Shown: piece after piece, positions 6,829 to 13,414 of the stretch
Layout of the letters: each line of letters starts with the position of its first letter
Numbering within the stretch: position 1 is the first letter of the stretch
Assembly (NCBI RefSeq): GCF_020216685.1
Contig: NZ_JAIWNS010000127.1
Location: 1 to 15,483 of the forward strand
DNA: 15,483 bases
Direction: 5' to 3'
DNA from: Methanospirillum hungatei
GTDB taxonomy: Archaea > Halobacteriota > Methanomicrobia > Methanomicrobiales > Methanospirillaceae
Position numbers and translations under genes: made by a program
Notes under the pieces: generated by a model
Databases searched by the model: none
The model's input: only the letters and a program-made list of their open reading frames with translations
What the model was told of the DNA's origin: nothing

Positions 6829-8406
6829 AGAGGATTTTACACCGGTGAAGGTGAATTCATTCATGATCCCATACAGTGGATTTGAGTACCAGCCAGTAAT
6901 CTTCTTGTTGTATGGGGTTATATCATTCTTCCAGTACAGAGGAATCCCTGGCAGATTTTCTGCATAATACTCCTGAACTTCCTTTGCATACTCTTTGAGT
7001 AAGGTCTGATCAGTTGTACTCAGGATATCATCACAGAGTTTGAGGAAGACTTCATCATCAACGGTATGGAGGACACCCTGCCCCGTTCTCCTGCTGTCAA
7101 AATATCCCGTTGCCCATCCGGCATGCATAAGCATTCCCCATGGTGTGGTTCGTGTCAGTGTGATATCATAGTCAAGTTTGTCTTTCATCTCAAACCATGT
7201 ATTATCTTCAACTGATCTTACCTCAACTCCTATTCCTGCTTTTTCAAGGTACTCTTTCATAAGTTCTGCCTCACGGGCATAGGAATTTCTAATTAATAGG
7301 TCAAGAGTAATATCTTTTCCATCTGCTGCTTCTATGATACCATTTCCGTCAGAATCTTTATATCCTGCAGAATCAAGTGTCTTCCTGGCAGTTTCAAGAT
7401 TATATTCCATTGGCTTTGTCTGAATATACCCATCCATGGCCGGAGGAACAAAGCCCCTGTTCGGCACCTTTCCATATCCAAGTGTTGAAATATCAACTAG
7501 TTCCTGGTAATTTATGGCACTACTGACTGCCTCTCTGAATGCTGGATCAGACATAGGTTCCCTTTTCAGGTTAAATCCTAAAAATGTGAGTCCACTTGTC
7601 GGTTTCTCCAGCATTTCAAAATTGCCGGTTTTCGTGAGTGAGTCAATGGCTGCATACGGGTATGATGATGCATACTTCCAGTAGGTGTCCATTACACCGC
7701 TTTCCAATGCTTTTGCCGCTGCATCTTCATTCTTAAACCAGCTTATCTCGACCGTATCATAATCTGAGATCTTTCCCTTCCAACTTGGATTTCTCTTAAA
7801 AATCACCTTTCCTGCATTCAAATCAACATTATCCAGATAATAGGGCCCAGCTCCGACATACGGGCCGGTACTGGTAAACTCATTCGGGTTTTCAATAGAC
7901 TCCCAGATATGTTTTGGGAGAATACTATACGAGGTAAATTCAAGGGCAAGATTTGTGTAGGGTTTGTTGAATTTGAAGGTTACTTTATTACCGTCAACCT
8001 GTGTGTCGGTTAGGGTTTCTCCAATCCAGCCTGCATTCGGAATGCTGGTGCCATACATCTGAATGGAGAATGCAACATCATCTGCCGTTACTGGTGTTCC
8101 ATCACTCCAGAACTGGTTATCCTTGATAACAAAGGACCACTCTGTATTATCTGGTGATACCTCATAGTGGTCTGCTAGAAGGCCAATTAATTTTCCATTC
8201 TCATCCATCTGCATAAGGGGCGGGTTTGAAAGATGGTTAAAAAGACCGAGAGTATAATCGCCGATGAATGCTGGTGACTTGACATCGTTTGTGGTTGCGA
8301 TACGAAGTATGGCGTCATCTGCCATTACTCCCATAGAGCAGCAGACTGAGACAATGCTCAAAATAAGGAAGAGCAAGGTACACATTTTATGCTGTGATTT
8401 CCTCAT
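6823..8406 (-). CDS. Extracellular solute-binding protein, family 5 (peptide/nickel type)
   Basis: 527 residues, the usual size for family 5 binding proteins. An N-terminal signal peptide (about 1-29, cleavage likely after VMA) precedes the mature start DDAILRIATTND. The family signature region FWSDGTPVTADDV lies at 99-111. A DSDGNGIIEAAD segment (351-362) has the spacing of an EF-hand-like calcium loop, as in many relatives. The RT-PWG segment at 419-424 lies where NikA/CntA-like proteins have an R-T-W-G-type ligand loop, which weakly favours a metal or metal-chelate ligand. No canonical lipobox (two cysteines at 22-23 lack the small residue before them) and no C-terminal anchor are seen, so its attachment to the cell is unclear. 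It is first in the five-gene importer operon with its own promoter-like box. Ligand: nickel, metallophore or peptide; not settled. Confidence 0.92.
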   Translation of the reverse strand: MRKSQHKMCTLLFLILSIVSVCCSMGVMADDAILRIATTNDVKSPAFIGDYTLGLFNHLSNPPLMQMDENGKLIGLLADHYEVSPDNTEWSFVIKDNQFWSDGTPVTADDVAFSIQMYGTSIPNAGWIGETLTDTQVDGNKVTFKFNKPYTNLALEFTSYSILPKHIWESIENPNEFTSTGPYVGAGPYYLDNVDLNAGKVIFKRNPSWKGKISDYDTVEISWFKNEDAAAKALESGVMDTYWKYASSYPYAAIDSLTKTGNFEMLEKPTSGLTFLGFNLKREPMSDPAFREAVSSAINYQELVDISTLGYGKVPNRGFVPPAMDGYIQTKPMEYNLETARKTLDSAGYKDSDGNGIIEAADGKDITLDLLIRNSYAREAELMKEYLEKAGIGVEVRSVEDNTWFEMKDKLDYDITLTRTTPWGMLMHAGWATGYFDSRRTGQGVLHTVDDEVFLKLCDDILSTTDQTLLKEYAKEVQEYYAENLPGIPLYWKNDITPYNKKITGWYSNPLYGIMNEFTFTGVKSSA

Positions 8407-8427
8407 GATAAATAGTATAATGTGCGC

Positions 8428-8440
8428 TTTAAATATTAAA
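8428..8440 (-). promoter_or_regulatory. TATA-like box for the peptide/nickel importer operon
   Basis: The AT stretch TTTAAATATTAAA (plus-strand sense) is centred about 27 bases upstream of the binding-protein ATG at 8406. No Shine-Dalgarno is visible before that ATG. Both facts fit an archaeal promoter giving a leaderless or nearly leaderless transcript. The rest of the 211-base spacer (8407-8617) is AT-rich and shows only a 12-bp palindrome at 8513-8524. Confidence 0.5.
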
Positions 8441-8512
8441 AAAATATGATTTGTGTTATTACATATTATAGTGAAATACTACTTGTCTCTAAATAATATT
8501 CAATAAATTTCG

Positions 8513-8524
8513 ATCATGCATGAT
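8513..8524. repeat. 12-bp perfect palindrome between importer operon and HxlR gene
   Basis: ATCATGCATGAT is a perfect palindrome about 110 bases upstream of the importer start and about 95 bases downstream of the regulator stop. It could be an operator or chance. It shares only the ATCAT/ATGAT core with the inverted repeat found in the divergent promoter region at 9018-9057. Confidence 0.3.
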
Positions 8525-8617
8525 AATCTGAATGAAAGCACTACCTGAATAATGACCCGGAATAATATATATGAAATTTTTATATTTTTCACTGATAACG
8601 GCTCATATCGTCCCTCC

Positions 8618-9016
8618 TCATACAAATTTTTCTTTTGACTGGCATATCCGTTTCCTGCATTTCTTCTCACATCGATCCTTATCACGATAATCATGCTCTG
8701 CAGCCCACTTAATAAGAGGCTTTATTGATTCCCAGAGGGTCAGCCCTTCAGTCGTGAGGAAATACTCTACCCTGGGAGGGATTTCAGCAAATGATTCCCG
8801 CTCTACGAGCCCCTCATGTACCAGGTCCTTTAAGGTTTCAGATAACGCCTGAGGGTTTATCGAATCTAGTTCGGTTGAGAATTCAGAAAATCTGAGCCTT
8901 CCTCTTGTTCCTAACTTGTAAATAATTAAAAGGGCCCATTTTTTCGATATGATGGAAAGTATGCCTCCGGCAGCACATAGATATACATGGTCTTTATCGG
9001 TACACATGACGATCAT
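8618..9016 (-). CDS. HxlR-family winged-helix transcriptional regulator, cysteine-rich
   Basis: 132 residues in the single-domain HxlR form: IISKKWALLIIYKLG (22-36, the usual GKW-IL block), RGRLRFSEFSTEL (38-50), INPQALSETLKDLVHEGLVERESF (53-76, recognition helix and wing) and PPRVEYFLTTEG (80-91). Cysteines occur at 5, 14, 116, 120 and 125. The last three form a basic CEKKCRKRIC tail, which suggests redox or metal sensing (inference). A start at M4 (9007) is equally possible; a TATA-like box at 9034-9040 is about 27-30 bases upstream of either choice. The gene is transcribed divergently from the small Cys protein and ABC exporter, so it most likely controls that unit and itself. The importer operon lies downstream on the same strand behind its own promoter. 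Confidence 0.88.
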   Translation of the reverse strand: MIVMCTDKDHVYLCAAGGILSIISKKWALLIIYKLGTRGRLRFSEFSTELDSINPQALSETLKDLVHEGLVERESFAEIPPRVEYFLTTEGLTLWESIKPLIKWAAEHDYRDKDRCEKKCRKRICQSKEKFV

Positions 9017-9017
9017 T

Positions 9018-9057
9018 ACTATGAATGTTAGAGTTTAAATAGTATGATTATCATAGT
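9018..9057. promoter_or_regulatory. Divergent promoter with symmetric inverted repeat, putative HxlR operator
   Basis: ACTATGA (9018-9024) and TCATAGT (9051-9057) are exact reverse complements, and their midpoint (9037.5) coincides with the TATA-like TTTAAAT (9034-9040). The right arm also belongs to a 17-base near-palindrome, AGTATGA-TTA-TCATAGT (9041-9057), with one mismatched pair. A TCAT-TACT-ATGA dyad (9013-9024) flanks the left side. Predicted start sites about 26 bases either side of the box fall near 9011 (regulator) and 9063 (small Cys gene). A protein bound at both arms would cover both start regions. Base pairing is seen; the role as regulator binding site is inferred. Confidence 0.5.
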
Positions 9058-9082
9058 GAAGAGAGGAGACGAGGTGTCGCCT

Positions 9083-9226
9083 ATGTGTTTTCCACAACAG
9101 AAAAACAACAAAACCTGTGCATGCAGTGGTAATAACGCACCTGAAACAGAAACATTCTGCGATTGCCATGAGATGAGAAAGAGTTTTGATGAAAGACTCC
9201 GTGCTCTTGAGAAGAAATTCGAGTAA
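9083..9226 (+). CDS. 47-residue cysteine-rich protein, possibly metal- or redox-binding
   Basis: I do not recognise a family. From ATG 9083 the product is 47 residues with five cysteines: C2, a C-A-C pair at 12/14 and a C-D-C-H group at 26-29, then a charged helix-like tail (EMRKSFDERLRALEKKFE). This start is chosen because GAGGTG at 9071-9076 is a strong Shine-Dalgarno six bases away; the longer frame from 9044 begins inside the putative operator and upstream of the predicted transcription start. The paired Cys and Cys-His spacing suggests binding of zinc, nickel, copper or an iron-sulfur centre, or a redox role (inference). It is first in an apparent operon with an ABC-2 exporter, 24 bases ahead of the ATPase ATG. 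It faces a cysteine-rich HxlR regulator across a shared promoter. The long helical tail could mediate dimerisation. Confidence 0.65.
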   Translation: MCFPQQKNNKTCACSGNNAPETETFCDCHEMRKSFDERLRALEKKFE

Positions 9227-9250
9227 TTCATCTACTCTTTTTTGGGTATC

Positions 9251-10180
9251 ATGTCTGATGCAATTCTGGTCAAAGACCTTACCAAACATTTTGGTTCAAT
9301 AACTGCCGTGGATCAGATCTCATTTTCTGTTAAAAAAGGAGAAATCTTTGGATTTCTCGGTCCGAACGGAGCAGGGAAAACGACGACGACACGAATGATC
9401 ACTGGTATTATAAAACCAGATGCCGGGGAGATTCAGATACTTGGCTACAACATGGTTACCGCTCCTCTTTTGGCAAAACAGAAATGTGGTGTGGTTCCTG
9501 AAACGTCAAATGCATATCATGATCTTACTGCCTGGCAGAATCTGATGTTTATGGGAGAGATATTCGGACTTCCTGATGCGTATGCCAGGAGACAATCAGA
9601 AACCCTTCTCAGGGCATTTGAATTAACCGAACATGCGGGAAGAAAGGTTCAGTCTTTTTCAAAAGGCATGAAACAACGCCTGGTTCTCGCTATGGCCCTT
9701 CTCCATGAGCCAGAGTTACTCTTTCTTGATGAACCGACCAGCGGTCTGGATGTCTCAAGTTCCCGACTGATTCTCTCTATGCTCCGGGAGATGAATAAGC
9801 GGGGAGTCACTATCTTTCTTACCACTCATAACATGGATGAAGCAAATAATCTGTGTCACCAGGTGGGTATCATACGGTCTGGAAAGCTAATTGCTATCGA
9901 TTCTCCTGAAAAACTCAAAAACACAATTGATAGACTTCACCAGGTGGAGGTAAGTTTTGAACAGGAAATATCTGAAGACCTTCTTAGAATTATGCCGGGA
10001 ATAATACAGATATCCCATATTGGAGACAAATGGAAGATCTCTGGCGAGAATAAAGATGCACTCATCCGCTCACTGGTTCGTTTGAGTGAACGGGAAGGGC
10101 TGACGATTATTTCTTTACATACTCTCGCCCCTACACTTGACGATGTATTTCTCCAGCTGACCGGAGGGCAGTATTCATGA
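9251..10180 (+). CDS. ABC exporter ATPase, DrrA/NatA/CcmA type
   Basis: 309 residues from ATG 9251; a TTG at 9242 would add three residues. Motifs, numbered from the ATG: Walker A GPNGAGKT (37-44), signature FSKGMKQ (136-142), Walker B LLFLDEP (156-162) and switch histidine H193 (TTHNMDEA). After the ATPase core comes the C-terminal region typical of DrrA-like subunits, ending LAPTLDDVFLQLTG. Such ATPases drive ABC-2 permeases in export of drugs, sodium, lipids or other compounds. The downstream permease gene overlaps it by ATGA, with a GGAGGG site inside this gene, so the two are translated together. Substrate unknown; context (HxlR regulator, Cys-rich protein) suggests a stress-induced efflux role. 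Confidence 0.92.
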   Translation: MSDAILVKDLTKHFGSITAVDQISFSVKKGEIFGFLGPNGAGKTTTTRMITGIIKPDAGEIQILGYNMVTAPLLAKQKCGVVPETSNAYHDLTAWQNLMFMGEIFGLPDAYARRQSETLLRAFELTEHAGRKVQSFSKGMKQRLVLAMALLHEPELLFLDEPTSGLDVSSSRLILSMLREMNKRGVTIFLTTHNMDEANNLCHQVGIIRSGKLIAIDSPEKLKNTIDRLHQVEVSFEQEISEDLLRIMPGIIQISHIGDKWKISGENKDALIRSLVRLSEREGLTIISLHTLAPTLDDVFLQLTGGQYS

Positions 10181-10932
10181 ATTCCCGGATTATTGGTGAA
10201 CAGGTTGTGCGGGCATGGGCTGTTGCAAAGAAAGATATCAGAATTTATTACTATAAACCACCGGTGCTGATCTCCGGTATATTAATGCCGGTATTTCTCT
10301 ACCTCGCATTTCTCATGGGGAGCAAACCTGTACCCATGTCGTTTTTGATCTCCGGACTGCTTGGAATGACATTGTTCTTTACATCAACCGCTGTTTCCCC
10401 GGTGGTATTTCCCTGGGAGGGACAGGCAAAAACCTTAGAGCGGCTTGTATCCTGCCCGATTGCCCCGGAGGCTATCATCCTTGGGGATATGATAGCATCC
10501 TCGGTATTTGGTATCGCAGTAACTGTGGTTGCACTCATTATCGGTCTGATGCTCGGAGCATCGGTTTTGAACTGGGTTGTACTCATCTGTGCCATTCTTC
10601 TGGGAGCCCTGTGCTTTTCAGCAATCGGAATCCTGTTATCTGTTCCGCCAACTGCAATCCCCCAGAATATCATGCTCTTATCAACTCTGGTAAAATTTCC
10701 ATTGATTTTTATCTCTGGAATTTTTATGCCGGTTGATCAGCTCCCACCGCTGGGTCAGACATTAGCCCTTATTTCGCCCCTTACATACTTTACTGATGTT
10801 GTACGGATTTCGTATACCGGTGGTGGAAGTTTTCCGATTGGTTTTGATCTTGGAATGCTGCTAGCATTCACGGTTATCCTGATTGTGGCAAGCGTGGTTC
10901 TCCATAAGAAGACCATGCCGCTTCGGATATAA
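10177..10932 (+). CDS. ABC-2 type membrane permease
   Basis: 251 residues with six hydrophobic segments (about 31-47, 54-75, 104-129, 134-153, 165-183 and 226-243). The ABC-2 hallmark lies between the last two: MPVDQLPPLGQTLALISPLTYFTDVVR in outline, about 184-210. It is the usual membrane partner of a DrrA/NatA-type ATPase and would work as a dimer in the cytoplasmic membrane. Start ATG 10177 lies in a 4-base overlap with the ATPase gene, with GGAGGG at 10163-10168 eight bases upstream. It is the last gene of the plus-strand unit and is followed by a hairpin-T5 element. Substrate not determinable. Confidence 0.9.
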   Translation: MNSRIIGEQVVRAWAVAKKDIRIYYYKPPVLISGILMPVFLYLAFLMGSKPVPMSFLISGLLGMTLFFTSTAVSPVVFPWEGQAKTLERLVSCPIAPEAIILGDMIASSVFGIAVTVVALIIGLMLGASVLNWVVLICAILLGALCFSAIGILLSVPPTAIPQNIMLLSTLVKFPLIFISGIFMPVDQLPPLGQTLALISPLTYFTDVVRISYTGGGSFPIGFDLGMLLAFTVILIVASVVLHKKTMPLRI

Positions 10933-10948
10933 TTTTTAAATAGAGAAT

Positions 10949-10973
10949 GTTCCTTGTTCTTTAGGAACTTTTT
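10949..10973 (+). terminator. Hairpin-T5 terminator of the exporter operon
   Basis: GTTCCT (10949-10954) and AGGAAC (10963-10968) form a 6-bp stem with an 8-base loop, followed by TTTTT (10969-10973). It reads as a plus-strand terminator after the permease gene. Because the convergent CooC-like gene stops at 10961, the right arm and T-run lie inside that gene's last codons. Confidence 0.5.
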
Positions 10974-11737
10974 ATCCCGGCGATGATATTCTGGATTACC
11001 GGGGTCACAGATTGTGATGAACCTGTTATCTCCTTCCCGTTAAGGCCTGCTGACAGGAGGTCCTGGTCCACAGGGATTTCTCCGATGATTTTGTCTGCAG
11101 GGAGATCTTTTCTCATCTGGCTGCTGATTTCCGGTGTGACTTTATTGAGAACAAAGTACATCGGAAGACTTAAGGACGCGGTCATATCTGCAGCTTTTTT
11201 AGCGAGAAGAACTGACTCATACGATGGGTCAAGGACCATCAGAACGGCATCAGCTCCTTCCTCAACTCCCCGTCCAAAGTGTTCAAGGCCAGCTTCTGTA
11301 TCGATGATCACTATCTCGTTATCCGAGAGTTTCAGGTTTTTCAGAAATTGTTTGGCTACAAAACCCATGGGACAGGCACATCCTTCACCGGCATGATGGA
11401 TCTTTCCGATAGAAAGAAGTTTCACGGAACCGTTTTCTGCAATACAGGCAGAAGGGATGTCCTGAAGCTTCCATTCCTGGTCAAATAACTGTAGATTCAT
11501 CATGCCCTCAGAACTCTTCATGGCTGACATCATCTTCCCCATAAGCTCCTGTTTTCCTCCCATCTGATCCATAAGATCGGTCGGATGGTTTACTCCAAGG
11601 AACCGGTGAAGTCCGAGATTTGATTCATCGGTGTCTACGACCATTACGGTCTTTCCATCTTTTCCATAATACTCTGCAAGAAGGGCGGTCAGAGTGCTTT
11701 TTCCGCTGCCTCCTTTTCCACAAATAAGCATCTTCAT
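10961..11737 (-). CDS. CooC-like nickel-insertion ATPase (CODH maturation type)
   Basis: A 258-residue MinD/SIMIBI-type P-loop ATPase. Deviant Walker A GKGGSGKST lies at 7-15, DTDESN at 35-40, and the CooC-type DTEAGLEHFGRG at 146-157. A CxC motif sits at 120-122 (GEGCACP). In characterised CooC proteins this CxC lies at the dimer interface and binds nickel, and ATP hydrolysis drives nickel insertion into carbon monoxide dehydrogenase. It is the last gene in the minus-strand run, about 35 bases after the methyltransferase, with AAGGAG at 11749-11754 as Shine-Dalgarno. No CODH/ACS subunit gene is in the window, so its client is unknown. It could serve CODH/ACS elsewhere in the genome or another nickel enzyme. 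I leave the symbol blank because archaea often have several CooC paralogs. Confidence 0.85.
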   Translation of the reverse strand: MKMLICGKGGSGKSTLTALLAEYYGKDGKTVMVVDTDESNLGLHRFLGVNHPTDLMDQMGGKQELMGKMMSAMKSSEGMMNLQLFDQEWKLQDIPSACIAENGSVKLLSIGKIHHAGEGCACPMGFVAKQFLKNLKLSDNEIVIIDTEAGLEHFGRGVEEGADAVLMVLDPSYESVLLAKKAADMTASLSLPMYFVLNKVTPEISSQMRKDLPADKIIGEIPVDQDLLSAGLNGKEITGSSQSVTPVIQNIIAGIKSS

Positions 11738-11772
11738 ATTACATGCAACTCCTTGATTTCATGTGATTCATA

Positions 11773-12609
11773 TCATTTTTTAGGAAACTGATTTGTATCC
11801 CACCACATACATACCCGTGTGGTCATGCCATTTTCGATGAAAGACTGTCCGTTCATGATAATTTTATCCTTGAGATATTCTTTGATAAGAGGATCATAAT
11901 TATCAGAACACCCAATCTGACGCCTCATTTCAGAGACTGCATCGTCCATGGATTGATACTTTTTCTCATATTTCATCTCATGCACCGTCATATTCGGGTA
12001 GATCCCTTTCTGATACAGTACATTATACAAAACATCAGATTTCGGACCATGTGAGTATGATTTTTTATGTATCTCCGGCCATAACCGTTCCATGTGCCGT
12101 TCCCAGGGTGTTGTTCCTGCAAACCAGAAAAGCCATATCTGGCCAGAAGAGACGGCCTGCATCTTATCGATAGCAGTACTGATGTCCGGCATTCCGAGGG
12201 AGTACGATGCAACAATGATATCAAATCTTCCCGTAAGATCTGAAGAGGGATCGACATCCTCCCATCGTTTTGGAACAATAGTAAGATTATGGACCTGTAA
12301 TTCAGCAATCTGGTCCTTCATGACTTCAATCATTCCGGGAGACGGTTCCACGGCAGTAACATGTGCTGCCCGTTCTGCAAATGGAAGAGCAAGTGTCCCG
12401 GGACCTGCACCGATATCAAGAATCCGGCTTTCAGGTGTGATCGGAAGTCGTAATAACACCTGCTCAATTCTTTCCGGGTTTTCCCGTGACATATTCAGAA
12501 ATTCAAGGGCACGCTCTTTTGAATCCCAAAGAGAGGCACAGTCCCCGACTTCTTTAAGTCTGCTCCCTGCTTCATACTGTTCTTTCCATATGTGAGCCCA
12601 GTCTATCAT
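11773..12609 (-). CDS. Class I SAM-dependent methyltransferase linked to a FecBCD-type importer
   Basis: 278 residues from ATG 12609, chosen because GAGG at 12616-12619 lies six bases upstream. A longer frame from 12675 would overlap the ATPase gene and adds an unrelated N terminus. SAM-binding motif I is LDIGAGPGT (64-72), with the acidic end of strand 2 at E88 (TAVEPS). The N-terminal DWAHIWKEQY and SLWDSKERALEF segments and the Trp-rich WLFWF-TTPWERH block (about 159-172) belong to the group commonly found beside FecBCD-like transporters in anaerobes. Its substrate is unknown. Context suggests it methylates or helps make or process the imported metal chelate or cofactor (inference). No signal peptide; cytoplasmic. 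Confidence 0.85.
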   Translation of the reverse strand: MIDWAHIWKEQYEAGSRLKEVGDCASLWDSKERALEFLNMSRENPERIEQVLLRLPITPESRILDIGAGPGTLALPFAERAAHVTAVEPSPGMIEVMKDQIAELQVHNLTIVPKRWEDVDPSSDLTGRFDIIVASYSLGMPDISTAIDKMQAVSSGQIWLFWFAGTTPWERHMERLWPEIHKKSYSHGPKSDVLYNVLYQKGIYPNMTVHEMKYEKKYQSMDDAVSEMRRQIGCSDNYDPLIKEYLKDKIIMNGQSFIENGMTTRVCMWWDTNQFPKK

Positions 12610-12643
12610 TTCAATCCTCAAATTCGAAAAAATTAATGTTTGT

Positions 12644-13414
12644 TTATGCTTCAGAAGGGCTAAGGCCAGGAACAATGCACCGCACTCCTCCGACCATTCC
12701 CATCATTACCGGAAGACCGTATACGTCTTCAATAATCTCCGGTGTAACGGCATCATATGAACCATGGAAGTGGATATATCCGTCTTTTAAAAAGATGAAC
12801 CGGTCAGCATATCGCAGTGCCTGATTGAGATCATGCATGGTCATCACTGCAGCAATCCCATGTTCTCTTACAATCCCTACAATCGTGGTCAGGATATCCA
12901 CCTGGTTTTTCAGATCTAGGCTGCTGGTAGGTTCGTCCAAAAGCAAGATCCGGGGTTCCTGAACGAGGGCACGAGCAATGGCGATCTTCTGCAGTTCACC
13001 CCCGCTCATCTCATCAATGTACGAGAGGCGGAGATTATCCATTGACAACCGGCTGAAAATGGCATCAACAATACGAAGATCCCGATCACTCACATCCCAA
13101 CCGATATGAGGCCTTCTGCCGAGAAGAACGGCATCAAACGCAGTGAGCCTTCCGGTCTCAACCCGTTGGGGGACGTATCCTGCCCGACGGGCAATTTCAA
13201 GCGTTTCAAGTGTTTGGATCTCAGATCCATCCAGATAAATATGACCCTTTTTCGCTTTGAGTATCCTGTTCAGGCATTTGAGAAGTGTGGTCTTCCCAAC
13301 CCCGTTGGGACCAAGAATTGCCACAATTTCGCCATGGTTTACCTCAAATGCAATATCATGCAGTACATCGTGATTCCTGTACAAAAAACCGAGTTCCTGA
13401 ACATTCAGAATCAT
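12644..13414 (-). CDS. FecE/BtuD-type ABC importer ATPase
   Basis: 256 residues, full length for the iron-siderophore/cobalamin/haem family. Walker A GPNGVGKT (35-42), Q-loop Q83 (YVPQ), signature MSGGELQ (136-142), Walker B LLLDEP (157-162) and H194 (MTMHD) are all intact. The start ATG overlaps the permease stop as ATGA (13411-13414), which is standard coupling in these operons. It energises the permease encoded just upstream. The C-terminal VYGLPVMMG segment is typical of archaeal members. Substrate class: a metal chelate or corrinoid; the sequence alone does not separate these. Confidence 0.93.
   Translation of the reverse strand: MILNVQELGFLYRNHDVLHDIAFEVNHGEIVAILGPNGVGKTTLLKCLNRILKAKKGHIYLDGSEIQTLETLEIARRAGYVPQRVETGRLTAFDAVLLGRRPHIGWDVSDRDLRIVDAIFSRLSMDNLRLSYIDEMSGGELQKIAIARALVQEPRILLLDEPTSSLDLKNQVDILTTIVGIVREHGIAAVMTMHDLNQALRYADRFIFLKDGYIHFHGSYDAVTPEIIEDVYGLPVMMGMVGGVRCIVPGLSPSEA

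Noticed and set aside
3390..8406. Assigning nikABCDE symbols to the importer operon
   Set aside because: The family is shared by peptide, nickel and metallophore importers. The RT-PWG loop and context lean to a metal ligand but do not prove it.
8407..8617. Riboswitch or structured leader upstream of the importer operon
   Set aside because: The spacer is AT-rich with no extended helices or recognisable conserved core, and the TATA position suggests a leaderless transcript.
9042..9056. GTATGA...TCATAG resembling a NikR half-site pair
   Set aside because: NikR sites need two half-sites separated by about 16 bases. Here the spacing is 3 bases (or 26 with the left arm), and the last half-site base differs. 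It fits a local HxlR-type dyad better.
12092..12595. Long open frame on the plus strand opposite the methyltransferase
   Set aside because: It is an antisense shadow of a clear methyltransferase gene, with a Ser/Arg/Ile-rich product showing no domain. The frames at 10299-10673 (minus), 13285-13698 (plus), 10983-11396 (plus) and 6386-6691 (minus) are rejected for the same reason.
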